A DNA stretch of 38,627 nt from Planctomycetia bacterium TMED53 (GTDB lineage Bacteria; Planctomycetota; UBA8108; UBA1146): contig NHDG01000084.1 of the NCBI GenBank assembly GCA_002167285.1, positions 1 to 38,627 on the forward strand, given 5' to 3'. Position numbers and translations under genes: made by a program. Under the pieces are notes generated by a model. That model had not been told where the DNA came from. It saw only the letters and a list, made by a program, of their open reading frames with translations, and ran no database searches. How positions within the stretch are numbered: the stretch's first letter is position 1; every line of letters begins with the position of its first letter. Shown in pieces: positions 1-7,616 of this stretch.

Positions 1-1
1 A

Positions 2-247
2 AAGACGATCGGCGGGGACTTCGATGTCGCCCATGGTGTCTTTCTCGATGCGGTGATCCATTGGGATTCCTCTCCTGTGCCTGATTCCAAGTTACCCCAT
101 GGAGAGTACCTCGGGCCACCGATGCCGAATCTGTTCCCGGCTCTTTCGCTCACTCGCCCGGAGGGGGAGGAGGATCTACAATCCTGGGATATTTCACCTG
201 AATTGCGATCTCTGGAGATTTACGGGGAAGTAGGGAAGGAGGAGTAG
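2..247 (+). CDS. C-terminal end of an unidentified protein (partial)
   Basis: The window opens inside an open frame that reads from base 2 to a TAG stop at 245-247, giving the last 81 residues of a protein. I do not recognise a family. The visible part has a His-Gly and Trp-Asp containing stretch, many prolines and an acidic, Glu-rich C-terminus. An internal ATG at 53 exists, but the frame is open through the left edge, so a longer gene is more likely than a 64-residue one. The next gene starts 3 bases after the stop, with its ribosome site inside the end of this frame, so the two are probably co-transcribed and may work together outside the cytoplasm. Confidence 0.55.
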   Translation, partial: KTIGGDFDVAHGVFLDAVIHWDSSPVPDSKLPHGEYLGPPMPNLFPALSLTRPEGEEDLQSWDISPELRSLEIYGEVGKEE

Positions 248-250
248 GGA

Positions 251-3200
251 ATGGGAGTCGGGATGAGAAAACCAGTACCAAGCCTTGCGACATGGAGCCT
301 GCTGAACGCTTTTCTACTGCTGTTGCCCCATGCTGCTACAGCTCAGGATGGACCCTGGGATGAGATGGATTACGGCCCTTTTCTTTCCGCAGCCATCGAA
401 GTTTCTCCGGACAACATTGCCTGCAAGGGGATAGCGATCCCTCTCTCGAGAGATGGAGATCATGCTGCACTCTTTGATACCGCCGAACTACGCTGGGCGG
501 CGGCTTGGGAGGGTGACTTTGTCGAACTTCGGGGCATCGTTTACGACGGCCCTCATGGCACCTGGCCGGAGATTGCCGGCGAACCGGATTGGCAGAATCC
601 TGCTGGCCCAGGAGTGACTCTGCTGAAAGATCAATGGGAAGATCCGAGAGAAGTTCCTTATGGTCCGCTACCACCAGGGAAGGGGCGTTGGCAGGGCCTT
701 CAGCGGGATCGTCAGGGGGTTCTTCTTCATTACTCTTTGGGTGAAGCAAGTGTTTTTGAACGGATGGCTTATCTTGAAGAGTCAGAAGTCGGCTTCTGGA
801 AGCGCTCCATCCACCTGCGAAAAAACTCCAGGGGGCTTCAGTTCTCGCTGATGGAATTGGAGGAGGGAGCTTCACTCGAAGCGGACAGGGCCAGTCGGGG
901 AGTCTGGACGCTGCGGTTTTCGGATGGCTCCGGTTTTCTTCTCGGATTTGAAAATCAGCAGAAGTGGCGAATGGTCATCGAGGGCCAGCGACTGATTCTG
1001 CAGGTTCCTCCCACAACGGAGGATGTTTACTGCCACCTTTATCTTTCCCGTTTTGAAGAAGAGCCGCCCACTCGCCAGTTCGAGTTGCTGCGACGTAGAA
1101 CCTACCTGATCAATCCTTCACCTTTAGGCGAAACCTGGGGAACAGGATCTTTTCCGACCCTCTATGGCGAGAAGCTGGAATTAGCGGGGAAGATCGGATT
1201 CAGGATTGATGAGACCGGGGTGCTGCAGGAGAGGCAGCGATTCACGGGCTCTCTACCCGCAGACCGGAATCTCGAGCTGGGTGAGAAGAGAAGGGTACAG
1301 CTTCTCGATTTGAAGGGGGAGGAACTGAAGTTTCCCGCCCCTCTGGAAAAAACGGTTCTGATCGTCGAGGAAACTTTACCACCGGCACCCTTGGCAGGCT
1401 GGAACTGCGATGAAAGTTCCGGAGAAAAGATGCAGAGTGTGGTCGATGGGGAAAAAGATCTGCTTCTCGACGGTGTGACCTGGCGTCGCGGAGTCCAGGG
1501 GCGGGCCCTCGATTTTGATGGCAAGGGCAAGGCCCGTTGGTTGCGATCTCCGGGAGATGCGCTCTTTGATAATGATTTCACCTTTTCGGCTTGGATTTGT
1601 ACGACCAAGGACGGATCCATCTTTTCACAGACTCATGAAGAAGGCCCGTGGATTCCGGGTGGTAAAACTTTTTTCATTCGCGATGGTCGTCTTTGTTTTG
1701 ATGTGGGCTGGGTGGGAGTCATCGAGGGGGACCGTTTCCTCGCAGATGGTCGCTGGCACCATGTGGGCTTTTCATGGGATGCTGAAAATTTCCGTGTCGA
1801 ACTTTTTGTGGATGGTGTTCGTGAGACCGGTGCCATTCTTGAACCGGAAAACGAAACTAAGGATACCGTCACGACCATTGGATTTGCCGCTGAGGATTTT
1901 CCTGCAGAGCCCTGGTTCAGTGGATACATGGATGGCCTTCGATTGCACCGAGGGGTCCTTGATGAAGAGCAGCTTCGAGCGGTTGCTTCCGAAGGAGGTG
2001 AACCGCTGATCGAGGCGCTGGCGATCACCGGGGAGATCGAAAATGCCATTTGGGAAGCGGATGATGAAAGAGCAGGGGTCGTCCTGACCGCAGATCCCCA
2101 GGAGCGTCGAGTGGTGATTCACCGGTGGAATGGCCCGCTGTCACAGATTCAGGAGTTTCTCGGAAGACTGTCACCCAAGGATTCAGGGCAGCCCGCCGAT
2201 CCTTTTGAGATCGACAGGATCAGCTGGCCTGAAGAGAACCCTTGGAACTCTTGGATGCGTTTCGGGGATTTTGATTTTCTCGACGGTGGTCAGAGTGCGG
2301 TCATTTCCACGTGGAGTGGGGATGTCTGGAGGGTGGATGGACTCGATGAAGATCTGCAAGAACTCCAATGGCAGCGCATCGCCAGCGGGCTCAGCCAGCC
2401 TCTGGGGCTGTTGACCCGTGATCTGGGAGATGGAGAACAGGTTCTGGTGATGGGTAGGGACCAGATCACGGAACTGGTCGACATCGATGGCGACGGAGAG
2501 ACGGACCTTTACCGCGGCTTCAATGTGGACCCGATGAACTCACCCCATTTCCATGAGCCGGCCGTGGGATTGCAGGAGGGGCCGCAGGGTAAGCTCTATT
2601 ACCTGAAAGCGGCGCGCCACGCCAAGCTTCCACTGCACCCCCAGCATGGAACCCTCATCGAAGTGGAGGCGGATGGTAGCACTTCACGGGTCATCGCTAC
2701 GGGATTCCGGGCCCCCAATGGTCTGGCTGTTGACTCCGATGAACTCTTTTGGGGATCGGATCAGGAGGGGCACTGGATGCCGGCGAATCGGATCAATCGC
2801 ATCACCCGCGGTTCATTCCAGGGGAATCACTGGAGTGGAAGCATGCTTTCCGGGGCGAGAGAGGTGGGCAGTGCCCATGATCCTCCGTTGTTGTGGATCC
2901 ACCCAACGGTAGATCGCTCACCCTCCGCTCAACTCCGAATTCCAGAAAATGAATGGGCAGAGCTTTCAGGCAAATTGCTGGGTCTTTCCTATGGAACCGG
3001 CGAGGTTTATTTGATTCTTGAAGATGAAGTTGACGGAAAGCATCAGGGCGCCTTCGTGCCGCTTCCCATCGAGATTCCGACCGGTGCGATGCGTGGAAGA
3101 TTTCATCCCGATGGAAGTTTGTATCTGTGTGGCCTTTTCGGTTGGTCCTCAGATAAAACGGAACCCGGCGGGTTTTATCGTGTTCGAAAGACTGCAGCTC

Positions 3201-3571
3201 CTCTAACGATTCCTTTGAGTATCCGAGCAGTAGATTCAGGGCTGCTTATCGAGTTTAGCGAAGCCATCACGACACCTGTAGAAGAGCTCGCTGGAGCATT
3301 CAAGTTGCAAGGGTGGAACTATCGATACAGCAGTAATTACGGTTCGCCGCGATTAACACTAGAGGATGGAACTGAAGGTGTCTCAAACTTGCAGATATCC
3401 CAAGCGAATCTCTCCGCAGATCTGCGCCGGGTGCATCTGACAGTAGAAGATATACAACCAGCGATGCAGATGCATTTAGATTGGTCATTGAGCTTTGGCG
3501 ATATCGGAGGCAAATCTTCCTTTGTTCACTTCACGGTTCATCAGTTGGCCGGTGATGTGAAGAGTGAATAG
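251..3571 (+). CDS. Exported DUF6797 / LamG-like / beta-propeller protein
   Basis: An 1106-residue exported protein of PVC type. Residues 1-31 look like a signal peptide ending in an Ala-rich cleavage site (ATAQ). Residues about 35-125 match the DUF6797 pattern (MDYGPFLSA, KGIAI, FDTAELRWAA, DGPHGTWP). Residues about 395-595 resemble a LamG/concanavalin-like sandwich (DFDGKGKARW, FTFSAWI, WHHVGFSWD, GYMDGLRLHRGVL). Residues about 660-1010 look like a beta-propeller with FDFLDGGQSAVISTWSGDVW and FRAPNGLAVD. No CxxCH heme motif is present, although many relatives carry one. GGAGG lies 7 bases before ATG 251; ATG 263 is an alternative start. The role is unknown; such proteins are thought to act in extracytoplasmic carbohydrate or redox chemistry, which is inference here. 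Confidence 0.8.
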   Translation: MGVGMRKPVPSLATWSLLNAFLLLLPHAATAQDGPWDEMDYGPFLSAAIEVSPDNIACKGIAIPLSRDGDHAALFDTAELRWAAAWEGDFVELRGIVYDGPHGTWPEIAGEPDWQNPAGPGVTLLKDQWEDPREVPYGPLPPGKGRWQGLQRDRQGVLLHYSLGEASVFERMAYLEESEVGFWKRSIHLRKNSRGLQFSLMELEEGASLEADRASRGVWTLRFSDGSGFLLGFENQQKWRMVIEGQRLILQVPPTTEDVYCHLYLSRFEEEPPTRQFELLRRRTYLINPSPLGETWGTGSFPTLYGEKLELAGKIGFRIDETGVLQERQRFTGSLPADRNLELGEKRRVQLLDLKGEELKFPAPLEKTVLIVEETLPPAPLAGWNCDESSGEKMQSVVDGEKDLLLDGVTWRRGVQGRALDFDGKGKARWLRSPGDALFDNDFTFSAWICTTKDGSIFSQTHEEGPWIPGGKTFFIRDGRLCFDVGWVGVIEGDRFLADGRWHHVGFSWDAENFRVELFVDGVRETGAILEPENETKDTVTTIGFAAEDFPAEPWFSGYMDGLRLHRGVLDEEQLRAVASEGGEPLIEALAITGEIENAIWEADDERAGVVLTADPQERRVVIHRWNGPLSQIQEFLGRLSPKDSGQPADPFEIDRISWPEENPWNSWMRFGDFDFLDGGQSAVISTWSGDVWRVDGLDEDLQELQWQRIASGLSQPLGLLTRDLGDGEQVLVMGRDQITELVDIDGDGETDLYRGFNVDPMNSPHFHEPAVGLQEGPQGKLYYLKAARHAKLPLHPQHGTLIEVEADGSTSRVIATGFRAPNGLAVDSDELFWGSDQEGHWMPANRINRITRGSFQGNHWSGSMLSGAREVGSAHDPPLLWIHPTVDRSPSAQLRIPENEWAELSGKLLGLSYGTGEVYLILEDEVDGKHQGAFVPLPIEIPTGAMRGRFHPDGSLYLCGLFGWSSDKTEPGGFYRVRKTAAPLTIPLSIRAVDSGLLIEFSEAITTPVEELAGAFKLQGWNYRYSSNYGSPRLTLEDGTEGVSNLQISQANLSADLRRVHLTVEDIQPAMQMHLDWSLSFGDIGGKSSFVHFTVHQLAGDVKSE

Positions 3572-3580
3572 CTCTCGTGA

Positions 3581-4219
3581 TTACAATTCGGTAGCACGCC
3601 AGCAGTACCAGCTTGCAATGGAGCGATAGGGGGCCCAGCGTTGCGCGCGCTTTTCCAGTTCAGGAACCGTCAATTCTTTGCGTTTATTGAGGATGATCGT
3701 CGCCCCCTTGCGAACGCCAAGATCATTGGAAGGAAGCACGTCCGGTCTTGCGAGTTGAAAGATCAGTAGCATCTGTACTGTCCACCGACCGATGCCGTGA
3801 ATTTCTGTCAACTGATCGATGATTTCTTCTTCCTCCCAGTTCGCAAGCTTCGCAAATCCTGGCAAGTGACCTTCCTTTTGGTAACGGGCAAGATCGCGGA
3901 TCGCTCGTAGTTTGGGTCTCGATAATCCTGCAGAGCGCAATTTTTGTTGTGACATTCTCAGCAAAAGATCAGGGTTTGGGCGGCGCAATGGAAAGAGATT
4001 CAAGAAGTTACTGTGGATCGTGTGTGCTGCTGAACCGGTGATCTGCTGGTAGATGATGGCTCGCAGTAGGTACTCATAAACCGATCTGGCCCGGTGGATC
4101 AATAGTTGCTGACCTCGATGGGCTTTGACCACCGTTTCAAAACCCGGTTCATGATCTAATAGGGCATCGACCGCTTTCTTCCAACCATTTCGGGATGCGA
4201 AGAATGGGATCTCAGCCAT
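3581..4219 (-). CDS. DNA-3-methyladenine glycosylase II-like (AlkA family, HhH-GPD)
   Basis: A 212-residue protein of the HhH-GPD superfamily that would excise alkylated bases in base-excision repair. The helix-hairpin-helix is at residues about 137-147 (LTEIHGIGRWT) and is followed by the expected catalytic aspartate in the segment LPSNDLGVRKG (Asp166). The upstream helix YLLRAIIYQQITGSAA (about 50-65) is the usual family signature. There is no FeS-cluster cysteine loop, so it belongs with AlkA rather than with endonuclease III or MutY. It lacks the N-terminal domain of E. coli AlkA, as many short bacterial forms do. Its ATG lies 6 bases after the sulfatase stop codon, so it is probably translated from the same message. 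It ends 9 bases from the convergent upstream gene. Confidence 0.85.
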   Translation of the reverse strand: MAEIPFFASRNGWKKAVDALLDHEPGFETVVKAHRGQQLLIHRARSVYEYLLRAIIYQQITGSAAHTIHSNFLNLFPLRRPNPDLLLRMSQQKLRSAGLSRPKLRAIRDLARYQKEGHLPGFAKLANWEEEEIIDQLTEIHGIGRWTVQMLLIFQLARPDVLPSNDLGVRKGATIILNKRKELTVPELEKRAQRWAPYRSIASWYCWRATEL

Positions 4220-4225
4220 CGGGTT

Positions 4226-5704
4226 TCAACGATCGTTATCGAGGCCGGGATTGGGAAAGATCGTCGATGGAAACCGGCTTTTGCGACTGAGCTCTAGGAG
4301 CTGTTGTAGGCGTTCCGGTTCCGATTTCGCCAGATCTTTTTTCTCTCCCGGATCGTCTTTCAAATTGAAAAGCTTGGTCGCCGGATTTTTCTTACCGAGT
4401 CTCCGACGAACCAGTTTCCAGTCACCCGATCGCAATGCTTGTTGATCGCCATGTTCCCAATAGAGGGGCTTGGTTCTTGTCATCTCTTTACCGTTGAAAA
4501 TCGGTACCAAGCTATGCCCATCGTGGGGTCGATCTTCAGCGACTCCGGCTAGATCGAGAATCGTAGGATAGATATCGGGAAAGTAACTTGGAAACGCACT
4601 AATCGAGCCAGCTTTCGTTTTTCCAGGCCAGTGAACCACGAATGGGACTTTCAAACCCCCTTCGAGAACACTGCCTTTGAGGCCACTGAGCTCTCCAGTG
4701 CTTTCAAAGAATTCGTGATCGACACCACCAGCCCAAGTGGTGCCGTTGTCGCTGCTGAACATGACGATGGTATTCTCTGCCAATCCCAGTTTGTCGAGCT
4801 GATCGAGCAGTGCACCGACCTCTTTGTCGAGGTGGGTGATCATCGCAGCATAGGCAGCGCGAGGTCGAGGATGCGGCAAATAACTGCCGCCGAGATAAGG
4901 TTCCGTATCCCACTCCCGTGGATAGGCATCTAAATCTTCGACGGGAACTTGCAAAGCCACATGGGGAATCGGGCTGGGGTAATAGAGAAAGAAGGGCTTC
5001 TGCTCTGTATGGGCTTCTTCTATGAAGCCGAGAGCTTCTTCAAGAAAGACATCGGCCATGTATTTCTCACGGAGATAGCGGTCGTAATATTCTTGCTCCG
5101 TGGCAAGAGGTTCTTTGATTTTTTGATGCGCCTTGAACCAGCCGTTGCCTTCGAGGACGTATTTCTCACCATTCTTCCATAGGTGATTAGGGTAGAAGTT
5201 GTGAGCTTTGCGTTGGCAGATCACCGTGCATGAGTGGTCAAACCCTTGAAACTCCGGTGCACCGGTGGTTCCCGGGCCACCCAATCCCCACTTACCAAAG
5301 ACACCGGTGAGGTAACCTTTTTCTTTGAGGATATTGGCGATCGTTCGAGTTCCTAGAGGAAGGGGATATTGCCCTTCCGGCTCGAACTCCCCCCAGCCAC
5401 CATTTTCCCAATTGTTACGAACCAACGAATGTCCACAGTGAAGACCGGTCATCAGCACACAGCGGGAGGAAGCACATACCGGGGCACCGGAGTAATGCTG
5501 GGTGAAACGCATTCCCTGCTCTGCGAGGGCATCGAGCCGCGGAGTTTTAATCTTCTCCTGCCCATAACTGCCTAGCTCCCGGTAGCCGAGATCATCGGCA
5601 AGAATATAGATGATGTTGGGTGGGGAGTCCTGGCTTCCGAGGACAGGGCTGGCAAGCAGCAGCAGCCATAGCAGCAAAATCTTTGAAAATCGGAGTCGTT
5701 TCAT
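4226..5704 (-). CDS. Exported arylsulfatase (sulfatase family, formylglycine type)
   Basis: A 492-residue sulfatase. Residues 1-23 form a signal peptide. The metal-binding start of the fold is seen at residues 30-40 (NIIYILADDLG, Asp37/Asp38). The active-site region APVCASSRCVLMTGLH places the modified cysteine at Cys77 and the helper Arg at 81. The motif reads C-A-S-S-R, with Ser where C-x-P-x-R sulfatases have Pro (or Ala). FGKWGLGG, SSDNGTTW and the C-terminal DWKLVRR segment are also typical of arylsulfatase A-like enzymes. It probably cleaves sulfate esters from algal polysaccharides in the periplasm; the substrate cannot be read from sequence. GGAGG lies 4 bases before ATG. It is divergent from the arsenate reductase fusion gene (84 bases apart). 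Confidence 0.9.
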   Translation of the reverse strand: MKRLRFSKILLLWLLLLASPVLGSQDSPPNIIYILADDLGYRELGSYGQEKIKTPRLDALAEQGMRFTQHYSGAPVCASSRCVLMTGLHCGHSLVRNNWENGGWGEFEPEGQYPLPLGTRTIANILKEKGYLTGVFGKWGLGGPGTTGAPEFQGFDHSCTVICQRKAHNFYPNHLWKNGEKYVLEGNGWFKAHQKIKEPLATEQEYYDRYLREKYMADVFLEEALGFIEEAHTEQKPFFLYYPSPIPHVALQVPVEDLDAYPREWDTEPYLGGSYLPHPRPRAAYAAMITHLDKEVGALLDQLDKLGLAENTIVMFSSDNGTTWAGGVDHEFFESTGELSGLKGSVLEGGLKVPFVVHWPGKTKAGSISAFPSYFPDIYPTILDLAGVAEDRPHDGHSLVPIFNGKEMTRTKPLYWEHGDQQALRSGDWKLVRRRLGKKNPATKLFNLKDDPGEKKDLAKSEPERLQQLLELSRKSRFPSTIFPNPGLDNDR

Positions 5705-5788
5705 GGAACCTCCCTAAGAAGGCAGGGTACCCCTTTTGAGATTCACTGCTATCCTGATTCTCGGTCCTACTACTGGAAGTTTAGAGTT

Positions 5789-6775
5789 ATGAACCTGCAA
5801 AAAGATCCCCGGGTGATCATCCTCTGCACAGGGAACTCCTGTCGTTCCCTCCTCGCTGAAGCTCTTTGGCGCGAAGAATCTGGAGGCCACTGGGCGTGTT
5901 TCTCTGCTGGCACCCGACCGACTGGCCGACCACATCCGATGGCAATCCGAGTTTTGGAAGAGGAAGAGATTCCAACGGCGGATTTAAAGAGCCAAAGCAT
6001 TCATGAGTTTGAAGACCAGACTTTTGACCTTGCGATTACGGTGTGTTCTTCAGCTGCCGAGGAGTGCCCAGTTTTTTCAGGGGCTAAAAAGACTCTTCAT
6101 TGGCCTTTTCCAGATCCCGCCGATCACGTCAGCTTCGAGGATGACAGTGAAGAGGGAATGCAAATTTTTCGCATCGCAAGGGAAGCGATCCGCCAGCGAA
6201 TTCAGCATTACTTAGCAGCCTTGCAGTTTGAGAAAACGCTTTTCGAATTAGTCGATCAACTCCCAGGAGATTTAGATCAAGACCGGCGCGCCGCCTATCT
6301 TCGATTGATCAGTGGGTGCGCAGAAATCATGGATCAACCGGAAGCGTGGAGTGGGTTGCCAGAATTGATCCGCCAAGAGATGCAGTCCTTTGGTTGGGCT
6401 TGGAACGGTATCTACCATTTGCACGGGAAAACACCTCACCGCCGACTTCAATTGGGTGCAGCGGCGGGGCCGCCGGTGTGCGCCACATTGGAAGAGACCC
6501 CCGGTGAACGCAGTGGAATGTGCTTCGATGCCGTTCGTCATGGCCGCATCCTTGTCGCTGCAGATGTTCGGAGTTGGCCCGGTTACGTTTACTGCGACGG
6601 AGAAAGTGGCTTGGCCACGGTCTCTTCCATCGTTCGTCCGTTGTTGAATCAAGATGGGGATGTGGTGGCAGTTTGGGATCTCGACGCTTTGGAAGCGGTT
6701 CACCCCTGTGATGCACTATTGATGGATGCACTTCTTGAAGGCTTCAGCGCCTTCGGGCCACCCCAAACAGATTGA
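5789..6775 (+). CDS. Arsenate reductase (thioredoxin type) fused to an fRMsr-like GAF domain
   Basis: A 328-residue two-domain protein. Residues about 8-143 are a low-molecular-weight phosphatase fold with P-loop CTGNSCRS (Cys13, Arg19) and a second redox pair Cys86/Cys93 with the same seven-residue spacing as the Cys82/Cys89 pair of thioredoxin-coupled ArsC from plasmid pI258; this points to arsenate reduction rather than tyrosine phosphatase activity. Residues about 150-323 are a GAF domain of the free methionine-(R)-sulfoxide reductase type. Its three cysteines (Cys231, Cys245, Cys269), WNGIY (Trp205, Tyr209) and WDLD (Asp297, Asp299) match the positions used by that enzyme, but the Glu that follows the third Cys appears to be Ser280. 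The ribosome site is weak (GGAAG about 10 bases upstream). The small S4 gene follows after 13 bases. Confidence 0.82.
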   Translation: MNLQKDPRVIILCTGNSCRSLLAEALWREESGGHWACFSAGTRPTGRPHPMAIRVLEEEEIPTADLKSQSIHEFEDQTFDLAITVCSSAAEECPVFSGAKKTLHWPFPDPADHVSFEDDSEEGMQIFRIAREAIRQRIQHYLAALQFEKTLFELVDQLPGDLDQDRRAAYLRLISGCAEIMDQPEAWSGLPELIRQEMQSFGWAWNGIYHLHGKTPHRRLQLGAAAGPPVCATLEETPGERSGMCFDAVRHGRILVAADVRSWPGYVYCDGESGLATVSSIVRPLLNQDGDVVAVWDLDALEAVHPCDALLMDALLEGFSAFGPPQTD

Positions 6776-6788
6776 GGAGTATCAAGAG

Positions 6789-6998
6789 ATGGAAGAAGCA
6801 ACGATTCGGCTCGCCCAGTTCCTCAAATGGATGGGGCTTTGTGCCACCGGTGGGGAAGCGAAGATTCGCATTCAAGAAGGTGAGATCTCTGTGAATGGAG
6901 AGGTAGAGACTCGGCGGGGTAAGGTATTGAGATCGGGAGACGTTGTAACTGTCGAAGGTGTTGACCACGAAGTTCAGCTCGATGTGGATGAACCCTGA
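6789..6998 (+). CDS. Small S4-domain RNA-binding protein (YbcJ-like)
   Basis: A 69-residue protein consisting of one S4 RNA-binding domain: LAQFLKWMGLCATGGEAK (about 8-25), IQEGEISVNGEVETRRGK and LRSGDVV. Length and layout match the YbcJ/YaaA-like stand-alone S4 proteins, which bind structured RNA and may act in ribosome or tRNA metabolism. I chose ATG 6789 because GAGGAG sits 8 bases upstream, right after the stop codon of the preceding gene; the frame is open further upstream to 6726, but that part lies inside the arsenate reductase fusion gene. The 13-base gap suggests a shared message, although no functional link with the upstream redox protein is obvious. Confidence 0.85.
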   Translation: MEEATIRLAQFLKWMGLCATGGEAKIRIQEGEISVNGEVETRRGKVLRSGDVVTVEGVDHEVQLDVDEP

Positions 6999-7020
6999 TC
7001 TAGTGTTACGTAATTCGTGA

Positions 7021-7428
7021 TCATGAAAACTTGATGAGTTTGCCGAGGGTCGCTCCCAAGCCCACCATCAGGACACACACCAACGTCTGAATCAGTGCCA
7101 GAGACATCCCCTTGATCAACTGCCCATCTCTGAAGAGATTCCAGCCCTCCAAACCGAGGGCGCTCATTGTTGTGAAGCCTCCGAATAGACCGACGATGAG
7201 AAAGGTGCGTGTCTTTTCATCCTCAAAGGCTCGCTCTCCAAGTGAAGTTGCAACGATTCCGATCAATAAACAACCACTGACGTTGACGAGCCAAGTGCCT
7301 GCGACACCGGGCATTTGATGGATCCAGTGGTCTGTCGCTTTGGAGAGGCGACCATCGAGCCAGATATAGGCTCCATAGCGAATCGTTGCACCGATGGCTC
7401 CGCCGATGGCGGCCAAGATCCATGTCAT
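7021..7428 (-). CDS. crcB: CrcB/Fluc fluoride ion channel
   Basis: A 135-residue, four-helix membrane protein. Family marks are GGAIGATIRYG at the N-terminus, GTWLVNVSGCLLIG in helix 2 (the conserved Asn) and LFGGFTTMSALGLEG in helix 3 (the GG-TT-S break). CrcB/Fluc proteins are dimeric channels that let fluoride leave the cell. A single full-length gene is present, so the channel would be a homodimer. ATG 7428 is preceded by GAGGAG 8 bases upstream. A strongly structured leader lies between 7457 and 7515 (separate entry). It converges with the S4 gene 22 bases away. Confidence 0.93.
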   Translation of the reverse strand: MTWILAAIGGAIGATIRYGAYIWLDGRLSKATDHWIHQMPGVAGTWLVNVSGCLLIGIVATSLGERAFEDEKTRTFLIVGLFGGFTTMSALGLEGWNLFRDGQLIKGMSLALIQTLVCVLMVGLGATLGKLIKFS

Positions 7429-7456
7429 GGCGATCGCTCCTCTCTCGATGTCCTAT

Positions 7457-7515
7457 GTAGCAGTCTGGCTTCGAAAGCGAAGAGGGGCCACCTCTTCGTT
7501 GCGAACAGATCGCCC
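7457..7515 (-). promoter_or_regulatory. Structured leader upstream of crcB; possible degenerate fluoride riboswitch
   Basis: Read on the minus strand, this 59-base stretch begins GGGCGATCTGTTCGC, continues with a perfect 8-bp hairpin (CGAAGAGG / CCTCTTCG at plus positions 7478-7498, five-base loop) and ends CAGACTGCTAC. The size, position before crcB, the GGGCGAU start and the CUAC end resemble the crcB (fluoride) riboswitch. The loop UCUG could pair with CAGA as a short pseudoknot. However, the conserved GAUG and UGAUG residues of the known aptamer are not present, so this is only a candidate; it could be an unrelated leader hairpin. Confidence 0.3.
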
Positions 7516-7616
7516 AAATCGAAGGATCAAATTGACCAGTTCGCCCGTTTTCGTTGGTTCACCCCTGTTCACTGGGGCACGATGAGCTTATAGAGTCCAC
7601 CGCCCAAGGAGCCCCG

